64,000 nucleotides of DNA from Gordius sp. MW1. Taxonomy: Eukaryota > Nematomorpha > Gordioida > Gordea > Gordiidae. The notes under the pieces were generated by a model. It worked only from the letters and a program-made list of their open reading frames with translations, had not been told where the DNA came from and made no database searches. The position numbers and the translations under genes were made by a program. Below, one piece after another: positions 33,606-45,650 of this stretch (position 1 is the stretch's first letter; each line of letters begins with the position of its first letter). The DNA lies in contig OZ038531.1 of the NCBI GenBank assembly GCA_964036665.1, forward strand, positions 18,724,168 through 18,788,167, written 5' to 3'.

Positions 33606-34710
33606 TTAGTTGTATATTTTAGGTTTATACGTTTAAAAATAAAAAAACTAATTACGTTTTAGAAGTAATTTCCGCGTTGGGATTGGATAGTGGTCGTAAA
33701 AAGAATGAAATCCAGAATGCAATTTTTAAAAGTGATAACGAGATATTCGACATTTCGAGATAATTTGTTTGCTCTATGAATCACACGCGCGAGTTCAAAT
33801 ATTGAAAGATTTTTCTCAAATTTGCGATACAAATACAATAGCGTCTTTGTGCACTAATTTGTCATGGTAAATTTTGGCTGCAAAAAAACCGAAGTCAAAC
33901 TTGCCCAGGGTTGAGGCCAGGGTTTTGTCAACCGATCCCAAAAGTGTGCGTAATGCAGAAATGGAGCTAATTAATCGGGGAATTTTATAGAGTTATAGGC
34001 GACTCGAATGTTTTCGCTGTCACACTTAGACAATAGCTTTAAAGTTGCAATGAGGGGGTACTTGGGGAAACTTTATTATAACAAGTGTTGCTAAGTTGTT
34101 ATTATTATTATGGCGAAACGAGAAAATTACAGGTGAAGAGATTAAAATGAAAGAGGAGGGTGGATGGGGGGAGGCAGGGGCATAAGAAAAAATGAACGTA
34201 AACAAACAAACATGACCCTATGAAGGAGCGTTAATTTTATAATGTGAAATTGTGAAATTGATTTGAAATTGGCTGGCAATTTAAATGTCAAATTTATTTT
34301 TGCAATTTCGGTTTAACCTGAGGGCTTAGAAAAAATTATGGCATATAGTGACTTAATAAGCCTTGAGATATTATGTAAGTTATGCTTATTAGGTGAAAAC
34401 ACACGGTACTGCATCTTAATAAGAGATAAATTATATCAAGCCCGAGGGCTTTATCATTATTATTATTATCATAACCTAATATGCAATGTTTTGTAGGTTA
34501 TAGAGAAACACTAATTTAGTGATTGTCCTATTTATAATTGCTTATATGACCGAATATAGATTTTATGTCTAATAATTTTTTAAGTAACATTTTTAAATTC
34601 ATGATATATTTCAAAATATTTTTAATAGTTGAAAGTATTAATAGTTCTGCATGCAATTTGTATAAAATAATTAATTTTTTTTAGGTTTTAAAAAAGTAAA
34701 TTACTAAGAT

Positions 34711-34729
34711 ATTATAAATTTTAACGTTA
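34711..34729. repeat. left target-site duplication of RTE LINE
   Basis: ATTATAAATTTTAACGTTA, identical over 19 bases to 37818-37836. Confidence 0.92.
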
Positions 34730-37700
34730 ACACTACAAACGACGGTCCCAAGTCCGTGTGCAAAAAGTGGAGGGTTGGCGTCAGGTGGGAAACCGGCTTT
34801 AAAAAACCTTTTCCAAATTATGACAGTTTCTAATAAAGTGCAACAAAAGAAAGCTAGGGCGTCCTCTCCAAACGACGCGCAGTGCATCATCCGCCCGTGC
34901 AATGCGAAAAATTTACAAGGGTTACCGCCTGACTCACAACGAAGGCGGTTAAGGAATCTAGTTGTGGACAAATTACGGGTAGCAAGCTGGAACGTGGGCA
35001 CGCTGACGGGGAAAAGCATTGAGGTCGCACAGATGCTCAAAAGAAGAAAGATACACATCGCTTGCCTACAGGAAACGAGATGGAACGGAACGAAGGCACG
35101 AGAGCTAGGAGAGGGTTACAAGCTATTTTACAGCGGGTCACCAACAGGTCGAAACGGGGTCGGTATCGTTCTCAGCGAATCCTTCAAGGACAAGGTTGTT
35201 GAAGTCAAAAGATGCTCAGATAGGTTGATGTGGGTTAAGATCGCAGATCAAGGTGGCCTCTTAACCGTTATTTGAGGCTACGCACCACAAATTGGGTGTT
35301 TAGAATCCGAAAAAGCCACCTTCTTCGAATCATTGGAAAAAGAAATACAAGGAATACGACAGGAGGAGAGGCTAATTATTGGGGCAGACTTCAACGCCCA
35401 CGTGGGAAAAGATCGTCAAAATTACGAAAGAAATCATGAAGGACATGGGCATGGCATGAAGAACAAGGAAGGGGATAGACTTTAGTTTCCCAAGCATATG
35501 ACATGGCGATCGTTAACACTTATTTTCAGAAACGTGAAGAACATATCGTGACGTACAGAAGTGGTAAGCATTATAGTCAAATTGATTATCTGCTTATACG
35601 ACGAAGAGATTTATGGACGATTAAGGACTGCAAAGTAATACCGGGAGAAGAAATCGCCAGGCAACATCGGCCACTGGTCATGAATCTTGAAAGAAGAATA
35701 TTCCCCTAAAGGAGAAAAGTTTATGAGCCCCGAATTAGGTACGAAAGGCTTAAGGATACGACAACAAACGAAAAATACCATCAGAAAGCCTCTACGCTGT
35801 TTAATGCCAAGACTATGGAACGGAACGTGAACGACAATTGGACAATGATCACCGCTCATCTAAAAGAAACGGCCATCCAGGTGTTAGGGCAGACCAAAGG
35901 GGGCAAAGCTCTGAATAGAGAACTATGGTGGTGGGACCAATCCGTTAGAAGCATCATCGAAACCAAGAAAGCGCTATATAAGCGGTGGCATATATCAAAA
36001 AAGTCGGAGGATTATCAAGATTATAAGGAGGCAAAAAGATCTGCGAAGAAGGCGGTTGCCATAGCGAAAAATACGGCTTACACAGAGATGGCCAACAAAC
36101 TCGATCAAAGAGGGGGTGACAAGCTTATGTACAAATTGGCCAAGATAAGGGAGAAGAAAGGTCGTGACGTCGGGGTACTTAAAGTAATCAAAAATTCAGA
36201 AGGTCATACATTATCCAAGCCAAAGGAGGTGTTGGAAAGGTGGAAAGGTTATTTCAGCGAGCTAATGAATGTTGCAAATGACAAAGAACCCCTTCCCGAT
36301 ATAGAGCCTAACATGAATATGGTCGAACTATTTCAGGAAGAAGAAGTTAGGGTACAAATGAAAAAGATGCAAAAAGGAAAAGCTAATGGACCAGACGGAA
36401 TTCCGTTGGAAGCGTTGGTAGGGTGCAGGGAAGAAGGAATCACGACTATGACGAAGCTATTCAACAAGATATTGGCCGAAGAACGCATCCCTGACCAATG
36501 GAGACAAAGCACGATCATACCCATATTCAAAGAGAAAGGAGACCCTCAAGATTGTGATTGTGGTAATTACAAAGGCATCAAGCTGACATGCCACTCCTTG
36601 AAACTGATGGAAAGAATCTTAGTAGCAAGGTTGAAGACGGAGGTGGACATATCGACTAACCAATTTGGTTTTGTGGCCGGTAAATCCACAATCGACCCGA
36701 TCTTCGCCCTAAGACAAGTTATGGACAAGTATGGAGAAAAAAGAAGGAATCTACACATGGTCTTCATAGACTTGGAAAAAGCATATGACACGGTTCCCCG
36801 CGAATTGATTTGGTGGTGCTTGAGAAGACAGAGCATCTCGGATTATGTACGGCTAATCAAAAACATCTATGAAGCCTCAACATCGTGCGTTCGACGACAG
36901 TTGGAGAGTCTAAGCCCTTTCAGGTCAATATTGGTTTACACCAAGGTTCTGCCCTAAGTCCGTTTCTATTTAACGTTATTATAGACACGATAACGAGGGA
37001 CTTACAGAAGCCATCCCCTTGGTGTATGCTATATGCCGATGATATAGTATTATGCGAGGAAAAGAAGGATATCGTATTTGAAGAAGCCGATAAGTGGTCG
37101 AAACGTTTGGCTAGATATGGGCTCAAAGTCAATGACCGAAAGACGGTATACATGGAGATGAACGCAGAAGGCACACAATCGATGAATGAACAATTGAAAT
37201 TCCCAAGAGTTGACAAGTTTACGTACCTCGGCTCGATGCTACATCAAGAGGGAGGTTGTGCGAAAGAAGTTAATGCAAGAATTCAGAAGGGATGGTTAAA
37301 ATGGCGTAGCGTATCCGGTGTAATGTGTGACAAGAAGATGCCAATATGGTTGAAGACTGAAGAGTAAAGCTTACAAATCTATCGTAAGACCGGTGTTACT
37401 CTACGGAAGTGAAACATGGGCCTTGAATGCGATCCAAGAAAAACTATTACAAGCGACGGAAATGAGAATGATACGCTGGAGCTTGGGATACACAAAGTTG
37501 GACCATATGACGAATGAAAGTCTTAGAGAAAAAATGGGTATTCAGTCAATAGCCGACTATATTAACGAAAATCGGCTAAGATGGTATGGGCATATCTTGA
37601 GAAGAAATGCGAGTGACGTCAATCGAATAGTACTAGACATGGAAGTGCCGGGAAAAAGAGGAAGAGGTCGACCTCGTGGTACCTGGAAAGGGCAAGTGGA

Positions 37701-37817
37701 CAAAGTTATGCTCAATAAGAAGATCGATCCCAATATGGCTCTAACACGAGCTAGATGGAAGAAACTGATAAAAATCTCCACAAATTTGGGACCTACGAAT
37801 TGATAAAGAAGAAGAAG
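34730..37817 (+). mobile_element. full-length RTE-clade LINE, inactivated
   Basis: 3.09 kb between 19 bp target duplications. Encodes an apurinic-type endonuclease (ASWNVGTLTGKSIEV, CLQETRWNG, IIGADFNAHVGKD, SQIDYLLIRRRD, QHRPLV) and a reverse transcriptase (NGPDGIPLEAL, NYKGIKL, NQFGFVAGKSTID, FIDLEKAYDTVPRE, catalytic YADD in MLYADDIVLCE, FTYLGSMLHQEGG, RWYGHILRRN). The arrangement and the TGATAAAGAAGAAGAAG tail fit RTE/BovB elements. In-frame stops at about 35273, 35482 and 35707 and frame changes near 35490, 36890-36955 and 37367 disable it. Confidence 0.9.
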
Positions 37818-37836
37818 ATTATAAATTTTAACGTTA
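37818..37836. repeat. right target-site duplication of RTE LINE
   Basis: Perfect 19 base copy of 34711-34729, directly after the GAA-repeat tail. Confidence 0.92.
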
Positions 37837-37872
37837 TAAATTTAGGGTAATCATAAAAAATAACAATTTCTT

Positions 37873-38055
37873 GGGCGTGGTTGCGTAGTGGGTAAAGGAT
37901 TAGTCTTTGAAGCAAGAGCTCGGTGGTTCAATCCCGCCTCTTGCACTTATTTCAAAAGATTAAAAATCACATCGTCAACATGGCTGTCATGCATGGATAG
38001 CCGAGCATCACACCTTATCCAAATATCTAAAGAAGATGACCACCTTAGTTGAATG
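37873..38055 (+). mobile_element. tRNA-derived SINE, copy 2
   Basis: GGCGTGGTTGCGTAGTGGGT holds an A-box-like segment and GGTTCAATCCC (37925-37935) a B-box. The shared body GGATAGCCGAGCATC, CCTTATCCAAATATCTAAAG, GACCACCTTAGT follows. Flanked by the inverted repeats AAAAAATAACAATTTC (about 37856) and GAAATTGTTATTTTTT (about 38107). Confidence 0.78.
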
Positions 38056-38399
38056 CCAATATAACCATAATTGCATAGCAATTAATATTAATAAACAAAA
38101 AATAAGAAATTGTTATTTTTTATAACAATGTTAATTAAATTCAACAAGCTCACCTATTTTATATTTTGCCGACCCGAGAGTGGTGTGGTTTTAGGTCCAT
38201 GCATGGGCATTGCAATTGCAATTAGCTGGAAGGAACGTCCCCTTTTCTACTAGAGGCCTGCAAATCTGCTTGTTTGTCAAAAATCGACCTGAGCATGTTC
38301 TTTTTCTAATTAATTTAAAACAATGTTAGGTATAATATATAAAGTATAATTAAATTTTTTAAATTTTAAAATAATTTTTATTTAACGGTTTAAAATAAT

Positions 38400-39400
38400 T
38401 AAATTTCTGGACGTTGTACTCAGATTTCCCCTTATTTCTTCAGTTCGTCCTAGCATCCATCTTAGCATTCTCATCCATCTCCATGGACGCTAAGTGTTGC
38501 TCTTCACTCTTAGGTATAGCCCATGATTCTGAGCTATACAGGACTGTTAGCTGTATGATGGACCTATAGATATACCTTTAATCTTCTTGGGATGTTTTTG
38601 CAAACAGAACGCCTCTCCATTTGAGCCATTGGGTATTTATCCTTGCTCAGATTTCTTTATCCAACTTAACATCCCCTTAAAGTCTTGATTCTAGATAATT
38701 GAAGGAATCCACGCTTGTAAGTACCCATTCGCCTAAAGTAAGGGGTGCACATTGTTGATTTTCATTTGCCATTGCATTTATCCATCTATTAACAGTCCTA
38801 CCCAATTCTTATTCACTTTTGGCACAGAAGATTTGACTGCAAAAATCATTGCCCAAACCCAAAGAGCTTCATCGCCCAATTTCTTTGTAATGATATCTTT
38901 ATGAAAAGGAAGGGAGAGGAACTAAGAGCTGAACCTCGAAGGACTTCCTTTATTACGTACGTTCTATTTCCCTTTACATACCTTTTTTGGCACTTACGGA
39001 TAATTCTGGCACGTTGTTTTGTATAATACATCTGCAACCTAATGTCCTAGGGACTTTATCTACGCTTTTTCTGGATCGATGAACACATTTGCAAATCCTC
39101 CTTCCTTTCTCTGAACCGTTCCATTAATCTTTCAACACTGTTCAGGGCATCTGCTGTTAACCTCTCCGGCATAAATCCGAAATGGTTGTCTCAAATTTTA
39201 ACTAAATTCCGAACCCGTTTTTAGATCACTTATTCCCACCATTGAAAGTGTGAATCATAAGCTTTATCCCTCTATAGTTGTTACAATCCTGAATATTCCC
39301 TTTTATCTTGTGTATCGGTATCTATAGCTATCTCTTGACTTGTTAGGCATTTTACCCGGTTTTAAGTTGTTGTGAAAAGGTTTGGCGAACGTTGGAAATA
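38400..39400 (-). pseudogene. heavily degraded RTE-type reverse transcriptase fragment
   Basis: Minus-strand remnants in several frames parallel the RTE at 34.7 kb in the same order: NYRGIKLM, FGFMPERLTADAL, VFIDPEKA, VDSFNYLESRL, LDKEI, WLKWRGV and SWAIPKSEEQHLASMEM. Many stops and frameshifts; no ends or duplications recognised. Confidence 0.7.
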
Positions 39401-40340
39401 AAGGAATATCACTTACGGGTTACACTGGGAGACTTAAAAATAAGCTAATTTTAAAATTTTATTAAATTACTAAGATAAGTTGAAAAAACTAGTTAATTAT
39501 ATTGGAACGATGAAGTGAGGTCTGACATTGCAGTATGGGCATAAAATTATGGTTGCTTAGCTGCATGTGCATACAGAGCAGGCCGTTGAGTGCACCTTTT
39601 TCGTTGATGACCGTCTATCGCATCTCTTAACCTAAATAATCTAAGGTTTTGAGTTCATTTAGCGGCCGTAGTTTTGATATTAATTTTGGACAATTAATTT
39701 TTTAAAACTGCAGAGTTTTATGGTTTTTTTTGTTAAGACAATAGAGCTGACAGACATTGTGCTAAGCGACATTCATTCCAAGTAATGGAAAGCACCGATT
39801 TCTGTCGCGAAAAGATACTTTTGTGGCATTAACATTTAATCAGAGCAATCTACACCGCCCAATATTTATTAAAATCCTTTGGTAAAATATTTTTCTGGAC
39901 TTTAAAAGAGGTGTAATTCTGTTTATATGTAATAGGCTTAACAATTAAAAAGCCTCATTATGATTTTCGTGCCAACTTTCTGCCATGAAGCTAGAAATAT
40001 TCCTCTGCGTAATAAAAATCCTTTCTTTATTTAGAGATTTTATATTGATCAATAGGCATTTGAGACGATTTGAAAGCACTGTTTTCGTAGCTCCGAAATT
40101 CACTTATGTAAGACAATTTAATAATTAAGCGATTGTAAAGATATTTTTAGAATATACATTAAAAGAGACAGAATTGAAAGGTAGCTAAGTCATTTATGAC
40201 AGCTCCTTTTTTCATTTTGCTTGAACAACCATAACATGTTTTCTTGGTACTGTTCTAAGGTAACAAGATAGCCGGTTTTAGGGGCCTCACACCACATCTT
40301 AAAATGAAATCTAAAAGGCTTGCCTTTTATGAATTGGTTT

Positions 40341-40523
40341 CATGGGCGTAGCCAGGTTTTCGATTGGGGGGGGGGGGCAAAACGTTTAAATGTTCAATTA
40401 AGGAGGGGCAAAACATAAATTTTTTTAATTTTTAAGGGTTTTGAATTGAAAAAAAAAATTTTCGTCAATCAGGGGGTGGGCGGCCACCCCCTTCCCTGCC
40501 CCCTCCCCCTGGCTACACCCATA
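40341..40523. mobile_element. hAT-type MITE, family 1
   Basis: CATGGGCGTAGCCAGG ... CCTGGCTACACCCATA with perfect 8 bp duplication ATTGGTTT. Confidence 0.88.
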
Positions 40524-41227
40524 ATTGGTTTGCTTTATGATGCCCATAACTGATTATGTTCTGAAACCATACGCATCCGATTGAATATTATTTTGTTGAG
40601 GATTTTTACATTTTTGGGAGACGAATTAAAAAATAAAAATATTGAAATATAAATTTCAAATTAGTTGATCGTTAATTTTACTTTTGATAGACTATCACGA
40701 TCTAATGACGTTTAATACTTCACAGTGTCCAAGAAATATTAATTTGATAAAATGTCGGGTTATGAGCCAATGGGTGTTTTTTTGCATATAAATTAAAAAT
40801 CTAAAGCATAATAATAAAACTTCATATTATTTGAAAGGGAGGAATTAGAGTCAAATTCTATTCAACCTTTTATAACAGCTGATAGATTGCTACAAACCTG
40901 AAAATGGGACCAATTCTAAAAAAATATCATAAAATTAGAATGAATTATAGAAATGTAGATCTCTATCTTAGGCCGCATTATAATTATCAACGGAATCAAT
41001 TTTGGCTGTATTTAGCATGTTAGGAGGTACCATTCTACCTATAAATATCATGTATCCGCCATATTTCCCATCGAAAAATTAAATAAAATCAAAAATATCG
41101 TTTTACCAAGACTATTCTTGAGTATTCTACTCCCACCCCCTATATACCAACAACTTTTGCATAGAAAAATAAGAAAAAAGTAATAAGTAAATTCATAATT
41201 TTATAAATAAATTATTCAAAAGGTTAG

Positions 41228-41558
41228 CCCAGTGTAACCTGTAGGTGACGTTCAACTTTAAGATAAATTTTAGAGCCTTTTTAAAGTATACTGTGAATTA
41301 TATCAAAATGTTGGAAAAATTATACAGATTTTAAATATGTAAATCAAGTTGCAAAAACTTATTGTTGAGTGTACATAAATATTGAATAAATATGGCAGGT
41401 GCGATTTTTGAACGTGTAAAATTCAAGAACCAATGAAAAAGATGTAGAGATGAATACCCCCATCCAATCTTTCAAATTTAATTTAAAAAATGTTTTTATC
41501 TTCTATAGCTTTTGAGAAAAGTGGTTCTAAAGTTGCGTCCCCTACAGGTTACACTGGT
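41228..41558. mobile_element. inverted-repeat MITE with CCAGTGTAACCTGTAGG ends
   Basis: CCAGTGTAACCTGTAGGTGACG at the left and its complement CGTCCCCTACAGGTTACACTGG at the right; GTTAG on both flanks may be the target duplication. A related end, GGGTTACACTGGG, occurs alone near 39418. Confidence 0.72.
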
Positions 41559-41728
41559 GTTAGTTAATGATTAAAGGCTGTTTGTCGAAAATTTAATTCA
41601 AAAAGAAAAATAATATAAAAACTTTTAAAATACTTATAAGTGACTTAGTCTTTTATGCAACTGTAATTAATACTTTTAAATTCACTTAATATGTTATTTA
41701 TTAATCAAAAGAAAATGTATATTTTTTG

Positions 41729-41790
41729 CTAAGGGGGGGGGGGGGGGGGGGAGGGGGAAATTTTCCGCCCTTCTATTGGCTAGGCCACTG
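41729..41790. repeat. family 1 MITE remnant with long G run
   Basis: A run of about 20 G followed by TTTTCCGCCCTTC and GGCTAGGCCACTG, a family 1 right end. Confidence 0.45.
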
Positions 41791-42238
41791 ACTCCAATTG
41801 TTGAATATAACATTTTTATTATGAAACCCTGATTTTTTATGCAAAAATTTGATTGTAAAAAGAATTTTTCCAAGGTAATCATTTATAAATTCAAATAAAT
41901 TTCAAAGCGTTAAAGAGCTTTGTGTAATGTAATTAGATATCTTCTTGGCCATAATTAAGCCCACACCCACTCATTTCTAAGTGAAATCTTAATTTTTGGA
42001 AATTTAAAAAATCAATTAAGATGCAATAAACCCCCAAAATACTAAATTTAATTAGTTAGCATTTTATACATCAATTTAAATTGTTTAAAATAATATTAAA
42101 AGTACAAAAACATTACTTTAACGTTAAGATGATAAATGCAGTCAATGGTTAACCGACAAACTTAAAATGCAGTGTTATGTATGACCTATTATTCATATAG
42201 AATAATGCTTCGAGAGCATTAAAAATTCATATTTTAAA

Positions 42239-42535
42239 ATGTCGCCAATTACTCCATCAATGCATCGCAATATGTATGTCAAAATTGAATCGGAACGTCT
42301 GCTCTACATTCGTTTAAATCAGACCAAAGTTCGCTCAGAAGAATATGCAAAAGATAGGTTTACCGCGCATGCTCATATACTCATAGGGCTATATAACAAG
42401 ATGACCTTCAACGAAATCGACGCTGTAACATGTGCTGAAATCCCTGATCCCAAAATAGATAAGGACTTGTAAGAAATTGTTACAAAAAATATGATACACG
42501 CCCCTTGTGGAACGCTCAATCCAAATCGACATACA
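42239..42535 (+). pseudogene. Helitron Rep/helicase fragment with internal deletion
   Basis: NMYVKIESERLLYIRLNQTK and VRSEEY match the N-terminal Helitron-like domain. Then, after an in-frame loss of the central part, TAHAHILIGLYNKMTFNEID and CAEIPDPKIDKDL match the HUH-Rep segment 'lPHAHILiwL', which has its first residues altered. After a stop at 42470 the frame continues EIVTKNMIHAPCGTLNPN. Not functional. Confidence 0.8.
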
Positions 42536-42539
42536 TGAG

Positions 42540-43340
42540 AGGTTCGGTTTAAAACGCTTTCGGGTCGGGTTCGGGTTAAAAAAATTGACTTTGAAGGGCT
42601 CTAATCCTACTTTTTACCTTATTATCCACTGCTAACCGGCAATTACGTCTATACACATTCTCTAATAAAACAATAGACTGCCGAAGAGCCGATTTTTGCA
42701 TTGAAATTTATTGAGCAACTCAGGCCGTCATTACTATGGTGAAAGTGAAAGATATTACAAATGTCAATGTGCCCTCACATCAGGTTTAATGATTATTTAT
42801 TAAATTTAGTTTAAGTTTCATTTTAAATTAATATTCGAATAATTTTAACAAACTATAATACATATATTTGTTAAGATGTTGAAAGATACAAATGTTAATG
42901 TGCCCTATTTGAATAATTTTAACAAACTATATATTTTTTAAGATCCTCACATGAGGTTTAATGAGTTGTAACTTATTTGCCACACAAGATCATGCACCTG
43001 CTGCGATATTCAAAGCTGCTATCCCTATATGTGCCTGGAAAAGATAAACAGACGAAGAATATATATGATGTATTGAGCAGGTATATATTGTTTTAATTTT
43101 TTTTTATGTTTTATATTGTAGACCTTGCTTTTCAAAGTTAATTAACCTTTAAATTTGATTTTTGATGATGGTAATGATTGTAGATCTTGTTTTTTAAAGA
43201 TAATCAACCTTTAAATTTAATTTTGGATGATGGTAATGATCTAACAGAATTGGACAATGAGTTAACACAAAGTCATCTAACTGATTATAACAATATAATC
43301 TTATTTTTACCATCAGAATCTGAACTTTAGGATTTTATAC
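42540..43340. other. AT-rich stretch, possibly more Helitron-derived sequence
   Basis: Contains a CCCGAA-like patch (42545-42600) and two imperfect direct repeats around CTCACATGAGGTTTAATG and TAGATCTTGTTTTTTAAAG. No gene recognised. Confidence 0.4.
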
Positions 43341-43355
43341 AATCTTAAATTAAAC

Positions 43356-43451
43356 GGTGCCCTACCAACTCGCCGAATTTAATGTCCCCCATTATTTAAC
43401 TGGGGGACATTAAATTCGGCGAGATGGTTTTCGGCAAGTTGACGGGCCACC
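43356..43451. mobile_element. Mutator-type MITE 1
   Basis: GGTGCCCTACCAACTCGCCG ... CGGCAAGTTGACGGGCCACC, 96 bp, with perfect 9 bp duplication AAATTAAAC (43347-43355, 43452-43460). Contains a perfect 21 bp palindromic stem around GGGGGACATTAAATTCGGCG. Confidence 0.88.
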
Positions 43452-43507
43452 AAATTAAACTACTGATAACAGCTGATTACAAAAGTTACAAAAAATAGCT
43501 CCACAAT

Positions 43508-43778
43508 GGTGCCCTATCAACTCGCCGAAAACCATCTTGCCGAATTAACCCTGGGACATTAACGAACATCTCTCCATTTTTATAAATAAGGCCCTAAATT
43601 GTGTATCTTTTATAATAATATTTAATTTTATTATAAAAAATACCTACATTTTAACTTTAATCCGAAATTGAATGATTAATATGCTTAATTGTTGTGGGAC
43701 ATTTTCTAATTGGGGGACATTTTTTAACATTGGGACATTCAATTCGGCAAGAGGTTTTCGGCAAGTTGACGGGTAACC
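43508..43778. mobile_element. Mutator-type MITE 2
   Basis: Same ends (GGTGCCCTATCAACTCGCCG ... CGGCAAGTTGACGGGTAACC), 271 bp, with a different perfect 9 bp duplication CTCCACAAT (43499-43507, 43779-43787). Confidence 0.88.
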
Positions 43779-44154
43779 CTCCACAATAATATTAATAACT
43801 ATAAAAATAACCAAATAAAACTAGCGATATTCATTCCAAATGTTATACACATGTTTAAATTATAATTTTTAAGTGAAAAATAAAAAAAAATTTTACGATT
43901 ACGAGAATGGGTTTGAAGGAGGGGAATCATCATCAGGCTCAAATTGGGGGAATTTAGAGGAATGATGGGGGGAAATATAAGGCATTTAAATTAATATGAA
44001 TCTGATCCTCCCCAAAGGGAGTAGTTAGGATATTATTCTACTACATCTTGTTTCTAATTTATTTATTAATATCCAACTCCAGAATAAAATAATTAATTAA
44101 TAAAATCAATCAACTCTCGAGTATATATAAAAATCCATGATGCGTATTGTTAGA

Positions 44155-44430
44155 AATAACAAATACGTATAAGCGCGTCGGGGGGGGGGAATAACATACG
44201 CGTACTAGGAATTAAATGTAAAAGCATAAAGTTCCATGTACTACAACTACACATTAAATAGCATGGCCAGGAAAGGCAGATGGTGTTGTAGACTACATTC
44301 CCGCGTATTATCATATACGTGTCGTATATGCGCGTTGGGGGGGGGCATTAACACGCGTACTGAAATTAATTAGATAGTTAGCAGCGGCGCTTTTTTGTAT
44401 AAAAGAACATGGGGGGGGGGAAAGATATCC
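44155..44430. repeat. G-run repeats with GCGCGT/ACGCGT motifs
   Basis: Three G-runs of 9-10 bases follow GCGCGTCGG, GCGCGTTGG and GAACATGGG; the first two are followed by AATAACATACGCGTACT and CATTAACACGCGTACTG, so the unit is imperfectly repeated. Confidence 0.5.
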
Positions 44431-44766
44431 TCGTATCTCCGGATACGATAGGCAAATAAAAAAAACTTTCTTAATTGACCTTATGGGGTGTTGAGGACCC
44501 CAAACGCTTATATTACCAAAAGTATTGAGGCAAACCCAATGAAATTTTCAGGAAATCTAGCTTTCACATAATTATGAAAACTCTAAAAAAAACCAAATTT
44601 CTAAATCTAAAACTTTTTAAGTGGTGTTAAATTATAACTTTCGTGGGGTTTGTTAAACCTCATAAGTACATTGGAGGGTTAATATGCTTTCTATTACTTG
44701 ACAAGATTGCTATAAGGCCTTATCTTAATTTTTCGATGTTTTTGAAAGGTATTAATTAATTAATTC

Positions 44767-44917
44767 TTATTTATATAATATTTCAAAGGTGTGCCTATGT
44801 GGGTGAAGGGATTGTATATAAACTGCTGCCAGGGCAATGAGTGCATAGCCTATAAGCACAGCCCAATCTGCCAAGGCATGTTGTGATTTGTAAAGCCAGC
44901 CAATTAAAAAAACCTGT
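44767..44917 (-). CDS. terminal exon of an unrecognised membrane protein gene
   Basis: Acceptor TATACAG then VFLIGWLYKSQHALADWAVL and IGYALIALAAVYIQSLHPHR, ending ILYK-stop. The segment WAVLIGYALIALAAVYI is a probable membrane helix, VFLIGWLY a second partial one. Less AT-rich than its surroundings with a clean splice site, which suggests a real last exon. Upstream exons were not found; they may lie beyond the transposon tract. Family not recognised. Confidence 0.45.
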
Positions 44918-45650
44918 ATATGTATATTTTTACGATTATATGCATGAACTGTATTGTAATTTATATTTATTTTTGTACTTATCAAACAAACTTCTAAAAA
45001 ACTAAAAAAGCCTTATATTTTTTTAGAAAGATTGAAATAAAAGTTTTTTGATATATTTTTATTCTTTGTACATCATATTGTAGGTCAGGGATGGCGATCA
45101 TTAATTCATTTACAAATTTTAATTACATGAATCATCAATTATTATACAAAAAATTTTGCTTTATAATTTTGTGAATAAACAATTTAAAACTTACATTAGG
45201 CAACAATATAATAAAACTTTAATTTTTAAGGGTCAATATTTTTTTAGTTGACAATAAATTAGTATTTTACGCTCGTCTAATTCTATGATGGCAACTTTAT
45301 ATGTAGTTAAATTTCATAGATAGAAAACCTATAATGTTAAATCTAATACTAATGTTTTATAGCGTGAAAAAATATAGTATAGATGGCGCTAATGAATATA
45401 TTATTTCCTTATAGATGTAAAAGTTCTGCACAGGTTTAAATGTTTTGAATGTAATGTAATTTATTTTTATTAAAATTATAAAGGTAAAATTAATTATATA
45501 AATCTTTGTTTCTTACCTTATTAGATATATACGAATTTTAATTCCACATTCGAATCGCGCGAATAACATCAGTATTTAGTCTATGATTATACCACTAATA
45601 ATCTAATAATAAGAATTATAATAAATGCATTTTATTGATCACTAGGGCAT
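44918..45650. other. AT-rich stretch without recognised features
   Basis: No coding signal or inverted-repeat element seen. Confidence 0.5.

Larger units (their letters stand above)
29925..34710. other. repeat-rich stretch upstream of the recovered C3-like exons
   Basis: Contains family 3 copy A, a CCCGAA-rich block and two family 1 MITEs. The C3-like signal-peptide exon should lie here or beyond on the minus strand, but no candidate stood out. Confidence 0.6.
39400..42238. other. intergenic AT-rich stretch with short inverted-repeat elements
   Basis: Holds a family 1 MITE (40341), a 331 bp inverted-repeat element (41228) and a G-run remnant (41729-41790). No exon recognised. Confidence 0.6.
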
